Below are positions 1-7,966 of a stretch of DNA of 64,000 nt, piece after piece. Where the stretch lies: the NCBI RefSeq assembly GCF_943192995.1, contig NZ_CALPCP010000001.1, positions 248,001 through 312,000 of the forward strand, in the 5' to 3' direction. Source of the stretch: Flintibacter muris. Its GTDB lineage: Bacteria; Bacillota; Clostridia; Oscillospirales; Oscillospiraceae. The position numbers and the translations under genes are program-made. The first letter of the stretch is position 1, and each line of letters starts with the position of its first letter. Under the pieces are notes generated by a model that searched no databases, had not been told where the DNA came from, and worked only from the letters and a program-made list of their open reading frames with translations.

Positions 1-353
1 TGGAGCATATCAGCCACCGGCACTACTCCACCGGCTTCTTTTACGGCCAGCCGGGGCAGTTTACTGAAAACGCCCGGTACGTCCGGGACTGGCAGATCGT
101 GGCCAAGGTGACGTCCTGCGATGGGGAGGGAAACGCTGTTTTGACCCTGAACAACAAGTTTGCTGTGGGTGACGCCCTGGAGCTGGTGGGACCGGATGTC
201 CGGCCCCAGGCCCTCACTGTAGACGCCCTGTGGGACGGGGACGGCCTCCCCCTGGAGGAGGTCCGCCACCCTCAGATGGTGTTCCGCATGAAGCTGCCCC
301 GGCCGGTCCCGCCTCTGTCTCTGCTGAGAAGAAAGGCAGATCTGTCCCCCTGA
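1..353 (+). CDS. Peptidase U32 family protein, C-terminal fragment
   Basis: The reading frame is open from the window edge to a TGA at 351-353, so this is the end of a gene that starts upstream. The first visible residues (EHISHRHYSTGFFYG) match the conserved HR-Y-TGF-G stretch near the C-terminal part of U32 peptidases. A small beta-rich tail follows (residues such as VGDALELVGPD), as in the C-terminal domain of collagenase-like U32 proteins and of the RNA-hydroxylation U32 proteins (RlhA/TrhP type). The catalytic core is outside the window, so the subfamily cannot be decided. An internal GTG at 99 could be mistaken for the start, but similarity clearly continues upstream of it. Confidence 0.75.
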   Translation, partial: EHISHRHYSTGFFYGQPGQFTENARYVRDWQIVAKVTSCDGEGNAVLTLNNKFAVGDALELVGPDVRPQALTVDALWDGDGLPLEEVRHPQMVFRMKLPRPVPPLSLLRRKADLSP

Positions 354-733
354 ACGCAAGGAGCGGCTCCTAAGGGGGGATGAGGTAAAAAAATATTTTA
401 AGCGAGGGCTGGCGCAGCGTTAAGCTGTACCGACCCTCGCATTGTTATTGTCTTGGGCAGTTTGGGATTGCTCCTGTGTTTCCTCAAAATCAAACGCACA
501 ATGAAGTTATAGACGATCTCAATTTTAGGATTTCACCCGTTGCTGCTGTTTGTTGGTCGTATGGGTATCAAATACCCTAATCTGCTCCACAAATCCATAC
601 AGGATAGCGGCATCAAGTTGAATCATTTCTGTGTATTTCTTCAGTATGGAAATGAACTTCCTGCGCATCCCCCCCCGGCAGGCACCTCCGGCCCTGCGGG
701 GCCGACTCCTCTATAAAGGGGGCGGCAGGTGGG
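354..733. other. Intergenic region with hairpin and recombinase relic
   Basis: No intact gene lies here. A GCGAGGG...CCCTCGC inverted repeat at 402-441, followed by a short T-rich run, may end the U32 transcript. The rest contains a decayed serine-recombinase fragment on the minus strand (separate entry) and a C-rich run near 668-690. Confidence 0.5.
490..668 (-). pseudogene. Relic of a large serine recombinase, C-terminal region
   Basis: Read on the minus strand from 668, the sequence gives RKFISILKKYTEM, then LDAAILYGFVEQIRVFD, then QQQRVKS and a stop. A shift of frame after that continues as KIEIVYNFIVRL. The order KYTE, L-aliphatic-FV-(E/D)-(K/Q)-I-V, a polar stretch and (K/Q)-(V/I)-(E/D)-I-Y-NF is the pattern seen near the C-terminus of TnpX/CcrB-like large serine recombinases with a DUF4368-type tail. 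The frameshift, the stop codons and the missing catalytic N-terminal domain show it is dead. The assignment rests on remembered family patterns. The fragment probably marks the edge of a former integrative element. Confidence 0.5.
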
Positions 734-2044
734 TTATTCACACCTCCAGAAGAAGGCGCTGTAGGGGGGCAGTTCGCTGCCGCCGCCGAAGTCGTGGGAG
801 GTGCCGGTGATCAAGTCGGTGGCACGGCCGCAGCCGGCGTCGAAGTGGGCGGTGTAGGGGGCGGAGTCGGCGTTGATGGCCACCAGCACCCGCTCGCCCT
901 CGCAGGCGCGCTCAAAGATGATCTGCTTGTTGGTGAGCACCACGTTTCGGTAGGCCCCATAGCACAGGGCCTTACTCCCCTTCTTGGCCTGGGCCAGCTG
1001 GGAAATCCAGGTGGTCAGGTCGTTACACTCCGGCTTTTCCAGGGCGGGGCGAAGCTCGGCGTCGCTGCCGCGGCCCTTGCTGCCCTGCATCCCCCACTCA
1101 CTGCCGTAGTAGACAGCGGGCACACCGGGCATGCCGAAGGTCATGGCCCAGGCGGGGCGCAGGTGGTCGGGGTTGGTAAGCTTGGAAGCGATCCGGTCCA
1201 CGTCGTGGTTGTCCAGGAAGGACAGCAGGTGGCGGCCCTTGTACAGGGTCCACTGCTCCGTGCCGAACTGCCGGGCCAGGGAGTGTCCGATCTCGAACAT
1301 GTTCATAGAGTTGAAGGCGGACCACAGCCCCTTGTAGCACTCATAGTTGGTCACCGAGTGGCACAGCTCGTCCCCCATCCAGCGGTTGTAGTCCCCGTGG
1401 AGGGTCTCACCCATGAGAACAAAGTCAGGCTTCAGGCTGTTGGCGAAGGATCGCAGCTGCTTTAAGTACTCCGGGGGCAGGCAGTAGGCCACGTCCAGGC
1501 GCAGGCCGTCGACGCCGAAGCGGTCCACCCAGGAACGGATGGCGTCAAACTGGTGCTCCACCACCGCAGGGTTGAACAGGTTCAGCTTGACCAGCTCGTT
1601 GTGGCCCTCCCAGCCCTCGTACCAGAAGCCGTCGTTGTAGTTGGTATTGCCGTCGAAGCTGATGTGGAACCAGTCCTTGTAGGGGCTGTCCCACTTCTTC
1701 TCCTGTACGTCCTTAAAGGCCCAGAAGCCCCGGCCCACGTGGTTGAACACCCCGTCCAGCATCACCCGCAGCCCGGCGTCGTGAAAGGCCTTGCAGACGG
1801 CGGCCAGGTCCTCGTCGGTACCCAGACGGGGGTCGCTGTGGAAGTAGTCCCGGGTGTCGTAGCCGTGGCGGTCGCTGTTGAACACCGGGTTGAGCAGGAC
1901 GGTGTCCGCTCCGGTCTTTTTGATATGCTCCACCCAGTCCAGCAGGCGCAGGACACGTGGAGTCACTACCCCGTCATTTTCCGCCGGCGCACCGCACAGG
2001 CCCAGAGGGTAGATTTGATAGATCACTGCTTGGTCAAACCACAT
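734..2044 (-). CDS. GH13 alpha-amylase family glycoside hydrolase
   Basis: A 436-residue (beta/alpha)8 glycosidase expected to act on alpha-glucan oligosaccharides in the cytoplasm; there is no signal peptide. The four GH13 regions are visible: DGVFNH (97-102), GLRLDVA with nucleophile D184, acid/base E213 in MGETLHGD, and FLDNHD with D281. The N-terminus MWFDQAVIYQIYPLG is the usual start of the catalytic barrel, so the starch-binding N domain of neopullulanases is missing. A short beta-sandwich ends the protein. It resembles maltodextrin-degrading cyclomaltodextrinase or alpha-glucosidase members, but substrate cannot be read from sequence. It is monocistronic, with its own promoter and an AGGAG site before the ATG. 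Confidence 0.9.
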   Translation of the reverse strand: MWFDQAVIYQIYPLGLCGAPAENDGVVTPRVLRLLDWVEHIKKTGADTVLLNPVFNSDRHGYDTRDYFHSDPRLGTDEDLAAVCKAFHDAGLRVMLDGVFNHVGRGFWAFKDVQEKKWDSPYKDWFHISFDGNTNYNDGFWYEGWEGHNELVKLNLFNPAVVEHQFDAIRSWVDRFGVDGLRLDVAYCLPPEYLKQLRSFANSLKPDFVLMGETLHGDYNRWMGDELCHSVTNYECYKGLWSAFNSMNMFEIGHSLARQFGTEQWTLYKGRHLLSFLDNHDVDRIASKLTNPDHLRPAWAMTFGMPGVPAVYYGSEWGMQGSKGRGSDAELRPALEKPECNDLTTWISQLAQAKKGSKALCYGAYRNVVLTNKQIIFERACEGERVLVAINADSAPYTAHFDAGCGRATDLITGTSHDFGGGSELPPYSAFFWRCE

Positions 2045-2088
2045 AGTAAAATCTCCTTTCGCCCAAACGGGCGTTTGTTGACGTTACC

Positions 2089-2117
2089 ATCATACTACCA
2101 TTGGAACTGTTCGTCAA
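2089..2117 (-). promoter_or_regulatory. SigA-type promoter of the GH13 gene
   Basis: On the minus strand TTGACG (2112-2117) and TATGAT (2089-2094) are separated by exactly 17 bases, about 45 bases before the start codon. A small CGCCC-GTTT-GGGCG hairpin lies between the promoter and the AGGAG ribosome site and could modulate translation. Confidence 0.7.
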
Positions 2118-2118
2118 G

Positions 2119-2226
2119 GGAAGCTCTCCCGTCCTCCCGCAGGGTGGCCCCCTTAACAAAGGGGGCTCCGCCGGTCAGGCGGTGGGGGTTTCCCAACGAA
2201 AGCAACTGCGGGCTGACTGAGGAGGG
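2119..2226. repeat. Dispersed palindromic repeat, family A (degenerate copy)
   Basis: The segment has the family A layout: a CCCTTAACAAAGGG hairpin, a linker, and the GCGGGCTGACTGAGG end. It is more diverged than the copies at 4247 and 27671. Confidence 0.55.
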
Positions 2227-2232
2227 CATTTT

Positions 2233-2303
2233 TGCAGGTAGCCGCCCACAGGCCGCCCCTACGAAAAAGAGCGGGCCGCCGGGAGGGCGGCCCTACAGAG
2301 CTG
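2233..2303. repeat. Dispersed MITE-like repeat, family B (partial)
   Basis: Contains the family B core AGCCGCCCACAGGCCGCCCC followed by GGGCGGCCCTACAGAGCTG. It abuts the stop codon of the small gene at 2304. Terminal repeats are missing. Confidence 0.5.
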
Positions 2304-2468
2304 TTACATATCGTGGCCTTCCCGCTTCATTCGCATCTCCAGGGGGTCGGCCAGGGGGTCCTGGGCGTTGGTGGCGGTATCGGTGCGGTTCTGGCCAGCG
2401 ATAGGGGCGGAGCCTTGCAGGTTCCGGCCGGGGTGGGGCTGTGTGTTTTGCCTGTTTTTCTTGCTCAT
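2304..2468 (-). CDS. Small hypothetical protein (54 aa)
   Basis: A very hydrophilic protein that begins MSKKNRQNTQPHPGR and ends MRMKREGHDM. The start at 2468 is chosen because AAGGAGG lies seven to eight bases before it; an upstream in-frame ATG at 2510 has no such site. The protein has no membrane segment and no recognised domain, and is rich in N, Q, D and R. It lies between the GH13 gene and the FAD protein, all on the minus strand. The good ribosome site is the main reason to accept it. Its composition resembles small spore or stress proteins, but no family motif can be claimed. Confidence 0.6.
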   Translation of the reverse strand: MSKKNRQNTQPHPGRNLQGSAPIAGQNRTDTATNAQDPLADPLEMRMKREGHDM

Positions 2469-2527
2469 GGGAAAGACCTCCTTATATTGGATGGCCTTAG
2501 TATCTCCCATCCGGCGGAAAAAATTCC

Positions 2528-4108
2528 TTATTTTGAGGCCACCGCCTCCGCCACCCGGATGCCGTCCACGGCGGCGGAGACGATTCCCCCGGCGTAGCCC
2601 GCCCCCTCGCCGCAGGGGTAGAGGCCCCGAAGGGCAGACTGGCAGTCCTCCCCCCGGAGGATACGCACCGGGGAGGAGGACCGGGTCTCCACCCCGGTAA
2701 GAAGGGTGTCCGGGGCGGCAAAGCCCCGGAGCTTGCTGTCCAGCAGGGGCAGGGCCTGGCGCAGGGTGTCAGTCACATAGCCGGGCAGGCAGGGGGAAAG
2801 ATCAGTCCAGGCCACCCCCGGGCGGTAGGTGGGCAGGATGGAGCCGGGCCCCTGGGAGGGGCGCTGGCAGAGGAAGTCCTCCACCCGCTGAGCGGGGGCC
2901 CGAAAGCCGCCCCCGCCCAGGTCATAGGCTGCCCGCTCCCACCGCTCCTGGAACCGGGCCCCGGCCAGCACATCCTCTCCGGGGAAGTCCTCCGGCCCCA
3001 CCCCCACCAGCAGGCCGCCGTTGATGATCTCCCCATCCCGGGCCCGAAGGCTCATGCCGTTGGTGACCACGCCCCCCTGCCGGGAGGCGGCGGCCACCAC
3101 CTGTCCCCCAGGGCAGACACAGAAGGTAAAGGCCGACCGGCCGTTGGGCAGGTGGCAGGCCAGCTTGTAGTCGGAGGGGGGGAGCCGCTCCCAGGCGGGG
3201 CCGTACTGCCGGAGGCTGATGTCCCGCTGTCTGTGCTCAATGCGCACGCCCACAGCGAACTTTTTCTTCTCTATAGGCACCCCTGCCCTTTGGAGCATGG
3301 CGAAGGTGTCACGGGCGGAGTGACCGGGGGCCAGGATCAGGGCGTCCGTCCCCAGCAGATAGCGGCCCTGAGGGGAGTCCACCTCCACCCCCGCCAGAGC
3401 CCCGGCGGACAGGGTCAGCCCGGCCAGCCTGTGGCCAAAGCGCACATCACAGCCCAGGGCAATCAGCTCCTTGCGGATGGTCTTCACCACCTCCCGGAGC
3501 ACGTCGGTGCCAATATGGGGCTTGTGGGAGTATTTCACGTCGGCAGGGGCTCCCGCCTCCACCAGGACGTCCAGCACGGCGGAAATCCGCCGGTCATGAG
3601 TGCCGGTGGTCAGCTTACCGTCGGAGAAGGTGCCCGCGCCCCCCTCCCCAAATTGGACGTTGGACTCCTCATCCAGCACCCCAGAGGCCCAAAAGGCCTC
3701 CACGTCCCGGGTCCGCCGGTCCACGTCCTGCCCCCGCTCCAGAATTACGGTTGGGATGCCGTTCCGGGCCAGGAACAGAGCGGCAAACAGCCCCGCCGGG
3801 CCCATCCCCACCACCACCGGAGGCCTCCCCAGCTTCCGGACCGCCGCCGGAAAGGCGTAGGGGACCCGATCCACCAGGGTGACACCCCGCCCCGGGGCCG
3901 ACCGCAGCACCGCCGCCTCGTTGGGCAGGCTCACCTCCACGGTGTACACGTAGTGAACATCGTCCTTCTTCCGGGCGTCGATAGACTGGCGTACAATTTC
4001 CAGCTCCCCCAGCGCCCCGGGACGCACCCCCAAAGCCTTGGCCGCCCGTCCGCGCAGCTGCTCCTCGCCGCCCCCAATGGGCAGGGACAGATTCCCAATC
4101 CGCAGCAT
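2528..4108 (-). CDS. FAD-dependent dehydrogenase-like protein (COG2509 type)
   Basis: A flavoprotein of about 526 residues whose physiological substrate is unknown. An N-terminal domain of about 95 residues (LRIGNLSLPIGG...) is followed by the dinucleotide fold VVVGMGPAGLFAALFLARNG and ILERG, the FAD ADP-binding signature. Later motifs include FGEGGAGTFSDGKL and APGHSARDTFAML, both typical of this uncharacterised family, and a glycine-rich C-terminal FAD contact (PCGEGAGYAGGIVSAAVDG). Two in-frame ATGs exist. The ATG at 4114 touches the GGGAGG ribosome site, whereas the one at 4108 sits at the normal seven-base spacing, so 4108 is preferred. The gene is often single-copy in Clostridia. Confidence 0.85.
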   Translation of the reverse strand: MLRIGNLSLPIGGGEEQLRGRAAKALGVRPGALGELEIVRQSIDARKKDDVHYVYTVEVSLPNEAAVLRSAPGRGVTLVDRVPYAFPAAVRKLGRPPVVVGMGPAGLFAALFLARNGIPTVILERGQDVDRRTRDVEAFWASGVLDEESNVQFGEGGAGTFSDGKLTTGTHDRRISAVLDVLVEAGAPADVKYSHKPHIGTDVLREVVKTIRKELIALGCDVRFGHRLAGLTLSAGALAGVEVDSPQGRYLLGTDALILAPGHSARDTFAMLQRAGVPIEKKKFAVGVRIEHRQRDISLRQYGPAWERLPPSDYKLACHLPNGRSAFTFCVCPGGQVVAAASRQGGVVTNGMSLRARDGEIINGGLLVGVGPEDFPGEDVLAGARFQERWERAAYDLGGGGFRAPAQRVEDFLCQRPSQGPGSILPTYRPGVAWTDLSPCLPGYVTDTLRQALPLLDSKLRGFAAPDTLLTGVETRSSSPVRILRGEDCQSALRGLYPCGEGAGYAGGIVSAAVDGIRVAEAVASK

Positions 4109-4114
4109 AGCCAT

Positions 4115-4551
4115 TCCTCCCGCTGTTTTTCCAATATCTTACCATAGAAACCGGAAATCGGAAAGCCTAAAATATGTTCCGGGCCTGTCCTGCCTCTTAT
4201 TTACCGCCATTGCCAGACCTACCCCTACACAGCGGTTCCAATCGGGCTCCCCCCTCGTGGGGGAGCTGTCAGCCGCAGGCTGACTGAGGGGGCGTCCTTG
4301 TGATAGGTCTCCTTTGAACGAACTCCCTCCGTCACGGCTTCGCCGTGCCACCTCCCTCAAGGAGGGAGGCTTATTTCGATTTACGGGGGATACATCTGTG
4401 TCTTGCCCGGCAAAATCGACGATTTTCGACGGTTTTTGACATTTTTATCTTGTGTCCGGAGAAAGGATAGTCCATATTTTTTATCAGGGAGAATTTTCCA
4501 CCAATTTCGGGGAAAAAATACCCAAAGATAAAGATATGGAGGTATATCACT
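4115..4551. other. Intergenic region with family A repeat
   Basis: Apart from the family A repeat (4247-4376), the stretch is AT-richer than its surroundings and holds the leader of the integrase gene. No coding signal is seen. Confidence 0.5.
4247..4376. repeat. Dispersed palindromic repeat, family A
   Basis: A near complete copy. The hairpin GGCTCCCCC...GGGGGAGC is followed by the palindrome GTCAGCCGCAGGCTGAC, a variable linker, the palindrome CACGGCTTCGCCGTG, and the closing hairpin CCTCCCTCAAGGAGGGAGG. Confidence 0.75.
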
Positions 4552-5682
4552 ATGGCAAGAAAGACTGTGGAGCGCAACATTTCCTACGACGACCAGCGGA
4601 AGATCTACTACGTAAGCATGGACCTGGGCAAGGACGCCAACGGCAAACGGATGAAGCGGTATCAGACCTACCGCACGCTGTACGCCGCCCGGATGGGGCT
4701 GAGGCAGTTTCTCATGCACAGAGAGGAGGAACTGCGCACCCCCAAGCACGACATGACTCTGGGCGACTGGCTGGAGAGCTGGATGGAAAATATCGTCCGC
4801 CCCACCCGGGCGGAGACCACCGTGTACGGCTACCAAAAGATCATTGACAACCACATTGTTCCCGCCCTGGGAGATACCCCTCTGCTCAAGCTCACCCCCA
4901 TGGATATTCAGCAGTATTACATCCAGGTCCAGCAAAGCGCCAACCTGTCGGGCAACACTATGCGGCGGCACCACGACCTGCTGTCCTCCGCCCTGCGTTC
5001 GGCTGTGCGGCAGGATAAGCTTCTTGTCTCCCCCATGGACAAGGTGGAGCCCCCCAGAGCCAAGCAGAAAGAGGCCTCCTACTACCGCCCTGAGGAGCTC
5101 AAGCGGCTGTACGCCCTGCTGGAGGGCCACCCTCTGGAGCTGTGCGCCAAGCTGGCAGGCAGCCTGGGGCTCCGGCGGGAGGAAATCTGCGGCCTGAAAT
5201 GGGAGTGTATCGACTACCAGCGGCAGCTGCTCTTCATCCGGGAGGCCCGCACCGCCTTTGGGGCTACCATTGTCCAGAAGGAGACCAAAACCCGCTCCTC
5301 CGTGCGCACCCTGTTCCTGTCCGCCGACATGGCTCAGCTGCTCCAGACTGAGCAGGAGCGGCAGAAGGAGCTATACCGCTCCGGACGGCTGCGGGAGCCC
5401 AGCCAGTTTGTGGTGCTGGACCACAAGGGCCTGCCCTACTCCCCTAATGCGCTGTCTCTGGCCTTTACCAGGTTTGTCAAGAAGAATGACCTGCCCCGGG
5501 TCACCCTCCACGGCCTGCGCCACTCCTTCGCCACCGTGGCCTCCTTCCAGGGGGTGCCTCTGTTCGATATCGGCAAGGCCCTCGGCCACGCCACCCCCGC
5601 CACCACCGGCAAAATCTACACCCACCTGGTGGACCACACCCATGAGGAAACCCTGATGAAGGTGTCTGATGCGCTGAAATAA
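4552..5682 (+). CDS. Tyrosine recombinase / phage-type integrase
   Basis: A 376-residue site-specific recombinase. Residues 1-60 form a small arm-binding type domain, about 65-165 the SAM-like core-binding domain (LGDWLESWMENIVRPTR...), and 175-376 the catalytic domain. Catalytic residues visible are R208 (GLRREEICGLKW), a lysine near 246, H320 and R323 (HGLRHSFAT), H346 (LGHATPATT) and Y356 (KIYTH), so the enzyme looks intact. The length and N-terminal layout match integrases of Gram-positive prophages and Tn916-type elements. No excisionase, repressor or structural genes flank it, and no tRNA gene or clear att repeat is visible. It could be a domesticated or stranded integrase. ATG at 4552 follows a GGAGG site. 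Confidence 0.9.
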   Translation: MARKTVERNISYDDQRKIYYVSMDLGKDANGKRMKRYQTYRTLYAARMGLRQFLMHREEELRTPKHDMTLGDWLESWMENIVRPTRAETTVYGYQKIIDNHIVPALGDTPLLKLTPMDIQQYYIQVQQSANLSGNTMRRHHDLLSSALRSAVRQDKLLVSPMDKVEPPRAKQKEASYYRPEELKRLYALLEGHPLELCAKLAGSLGLRREEICGLKWECIDYQRQLLFIREARTAFGATIVQKETKTRSSVRTLFLSADMAQLLQTEQERQKELYRSGRLREPSQFVVLDHKGLPYSPNALSLAFTRFVKKNDLPRVTLHGLRHSFATVASFQGVPLFDIGKALGHATPATTGKIYTHLVDHTHEETLMKVSDALK

Positions 5683-5734
5683 TTCTTCACCTTTTTTGCA
5701 GAGGCGGCCTGTAACTGCCCGTCTGCAAAAGCGG

Positions 5735-5762
5735 CCCCCTCAGTCAGCCTGCGGCTGACAGC
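5735..5762. repeat. Family A repeat fragment
   Basis: Only one end of the repeat is present: CCCTCAGTCAGCC followed by TGCGGCTGACAGC. It sits between the convergent integrase and ATP-grasp genes. Confidence 0.55.
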
Positions 5763-5774
5763 ATTTTCAAAGTT

Positions 5775-5806
5775 GCAAGGGGCGGTCCTTCCGGACCGCC
5801 CCTTGC
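5775..5806. terminator. Bidirectional rho-independent terminator
   Basis: A 14-bp perfect stem, GCAAGGGGCGGTCC with its complement, closes a four-base TTCC loop. It lies between convergent genes. A TATTATTTTT run follows on the plus side. Confidence 0.75.
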
Positions 5807-5810
5807 TGTA

Positions 5811-7013
5811 TTATTTTTCCTCCTTGCACAGCAAAACATCATGATAGAACTTGTCCAGCTGCTTCTGGGTGGAGAAGGTGGCCATATACATCTGGTTGCC
5901 CATGGCGTCGGACAGCACGTCGGGGATACGCTCCACCATTTTCATCTGCTGGCCATACTTCTTCATAATGGCCTCGTGGTCATAGACAAATGGCTTGCCG
6001 TCCCGCCGGCCGGCGAAGGCGCAGAAGGAGTGGGGGCCGTCCTCCAGGGTGGAGTGGTCAAAGGCGATCATGTCAGCCCAGATTTTGTACACATTGGTGG
6101 AGTTGGCAAAGTTCATCATATCCGGGCTGAACCCGCCGCAGGGGCGCATGTTGACCTCCAGGGCCACTATGTCCCCCTGTTTGCCCATGCCCTCCTGGTC
6201 CCGGGTCAGGCGGAAGAACTCAAAGTGGACAAAACGGCTCTTCACGCCAAAGCTTTTCACTGTGGCTCTTCCCGCCTTTCGGGTGTCGGCGGGCAGATTT
6301 TTGACGATATAATAGATGGAGTTATCCTCCTGGTTGACAATGTCCATAATAGACATGGGGGTGATGTTGCCCGTTTCAAAGATGGGCTCGCCCTTGGAGT
6401 TGATGATGGCGTCGTAGGAGTTGACCTCGGCGTAGATGAACTCTTCCATGATGTAGGTGACGTCCGGGTTTTTGGACTCTAAAAAGTCCTTCAGCTGCTG
6501 TAGATTTTCCAGCTTATGGGTGTCGCAGGCCCCTACCCCGTTGTCGGGCTTGACCACCACGGGGTAGTCCACCTCCTTGATAAAGGCTTTACACCCTTTC
6601 AGGTCGTCCACCATGTGGTACCGGGCGGTGGGGATGCCCACAGCCTGGTAGTATTCCTTCATTTTAGACTTGAATTTGATCCGGGAGATGTCAGCTGTCT
6701 GAAAGCCGCTGGTGATATGGAAGTCGGTGCGCAGGGCGGCGTCCCGCTCCAGCCAGTACTCGTTGTTGCTTTCCAGCCAGTCGATCCGGCCATATTTGTG
6801 GATAAAAAAGGCCACCGCCCGGTATACCGCCTCGTAGTCCTCCAGCGACCCCACCTTGTAGTACTCGTTCAGGCTGCCCTTCAGCTCGCCGGACAGCTCA
6901 TCATAGGGCTGGTCACCAATGCCCAGCACATTCATCCCGTTGTTTTTCAGCTCCCGGCAGAACTGCCAGTAGTTGGTGGGGAAGTTCGGGGAAATGAAAA
7001 CGACATTTTTCAT
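5811..7013 (-). CDS. ATP-grasp domain carboxylate-amine ligase-like protein
   Basis: A 400-residue cytoplasmic protein. Residues 1-110 form a Rossmann-like pre-ATP domain (MKNVVFISPNFPTNYWQFC). The ATP-grasp fold follows, with KFKSKMKEYYQAVGIPTARY, the ATP lysine in YPVVVKPDNGVGACDT, the hinge IMEEFI, and the metal-binding motif VALEVNMRPCGGF. Such enzymes join a carboxylate to an amine through an acyl phosphate. The closest familiar group is the stand-alone ATP-grasp proteins related to carbamoyl-phosphate synthase large chain and D-Ala-D-Ala ligase; the substrates are unknown. It is followed on the same strand by no close partner. The two esterases upstream are separated from it by a repeat. 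Confidence 0.8.
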   Translation of the reverse strand: MKNVVFISPNFPTNYWQFCRELKNNGMNVLGIGDQPYDELSGELKGSLNEYYKVGSLEDYEAVYRAVAFFIHKYGRIDWLESNNEYWLERDAALRTDFHITSGFQTADISRIKFKSKMKEYYQAVGIPTARYHMVDDLKGCKAFIKEVDYPVVVKPDNGVGACDTHKLENLQQLKDFLESKNPDVTYIMEEFIYAEVNSYDAIINSKGEPIFETGNITPMSIMDIVNQEDNSIYYIVKNLPADTRKAGRATVKSFGVKSRFVHFEFFRLTRDQEGMGKQGDIVALEVNMRPCGGFSPDMMNFANSTNVYKIWADMIAFDHSTLEDGPHSFCAFAGRRDGKPFVYDHEAIMKKYGQQMKMVERIPDVLSDAMGNQMYMATFSTQKQLDKFYHDVLLCKEEK

Positions 7014-7042
7014 GGTTCTCTCACACTCTCTCTTTTAATCTG

Positions 7043-7171
7043 AAAGCCTCCCTCTCTGAGGGAGGCGGCACGGCGAAGCCGTGTCGGAAGGAGTTCGTCC
7101 AGAGGAAGATATCGCAAGGATGGACTCCCTCAGTCAGCCTGCGGCTGACGGCTCCCGCAAAGGGGGGCGGG
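7043..7171. repeat. Dispersed palindromic repeat, family A
   Basis: A full copy in the opposite orientation to the one at 4247. It runs from hairpin GCCTCCCTCTCTGAGGGAGG through CACGGCGAAGCCGTG and a linker to CTCCCTCAGTCAGCCTGCGG and CTGACGGCTCCC. Confidence 0.75.
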
Positions 7172-7176
7172 GCTGG

Positions 7177-7923
7177 TTACTGTCCCGGTTCGCCGCCCAG
7201 CAGCCAGGGGAAGAAATAGGCGGCCTGCTTGTACCACCAGGGCCAGTCGTGGGCGCAGTCGTGTCCCCAGAAGTCCACCCAGGTGTGGATTCTCTTCCGG
7301 TAGAAGATATCTGCCAGCTGACGGGTGCTGTCAGGGAGCTCCCAAGGGCCCAGGCCCACGCAGATGGCGGCCCGCTGGCTGTTGAAGAGCTCAATATAGG
7401 GGTGGTCCTGGGGCAGGTTGGCCATGTAGTGGACGGGGGAGTTTTGATAGACCACGCTGTCCATGTAGCCGTCGAAGCCATAGTCCGCAGTATAGATGCC
7501 GCTGAGGGCCAGCATGCCGTTAAACAGGTCGGGCCGCCGCAGGTAGAGGTTGGCGGCGTGGGTGGCCCCCAGACTGCACCCAAAGGAGATAATGCCCGGC
7601 TGCTTGGTCCGGTTCAGGATATAGGGAGCCATCTCCTTGGTGAGGTAATCCATCCACTGCTCATGGCGGCGGGCCCGCCAGCCGGGGTCGCCGGCCTTGT
7701 CGGACCAGGTCTCCTTGTCAATGGTGTCCACAGAGAAGACAATGATCTGCCCGGATTCGATCCAGGGGGCGAGGGTCTCGGCCATGTGGAAGTCGCCAAA
7801 GTCGTAAAACCGGCCGTCCTGACAGGGGATGTACAGCACCGGCCGGCCGGCCCGGCCGTAGACCATACACTCCATGTCCCGCCCCAGCGCAGGGCTGTAG
7901 TCAACAAGATATTGCGTGTCCAT
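7177..7923 (-). CDS. Alpha/beta hydrolase, putative esterase (COG4947-like)
   Basis: A 248-residue cytoplasmic serine hydrolase. The nucleophile elbow is FGCSLGATHA with the serine near residue 133, preceded by a strand (GIISFGCS). A late GHDCAHDWPWWYKQ segment carries the likely catalytic histidine. The family is related to esterase D/enterochelin esterase folds. It is 43 bases downstream of the second esterase gene on the same strand and has its own site (GGGAGG, eight bases before ATG), so the two are probably co-transcribed. Substrate unknown; polar acyl esters are plausible. Confidence 0.8.
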   Translation of the reverse strand: MDTQYLVDYSPALGRDMECMVYGRAGRPVLYIPCQDGRFYDFGDFHMAETLAPWIESGQIIVFSVDTIDKETWSDKAGDPGWRARRHEQWMDYLTKEMAPYILNRTKQPGIISFGCSLGATHAANLYLRRPDLFNGMLALSGIYTADYGFDGYMDSVVYQNSPVHYMANLPQDHPYIELFNSQRAAICVGLGPWELPDSTRQLADIFYRKRIHTWVDFWGHDCAHDWPWWYKQAAYFFPWLLGGEPGQ

Positions 7924-7966
7924 TTAAAAAGCCTCCCGTATTTTGCGGGGCGGGCAAAGCCCGCTC

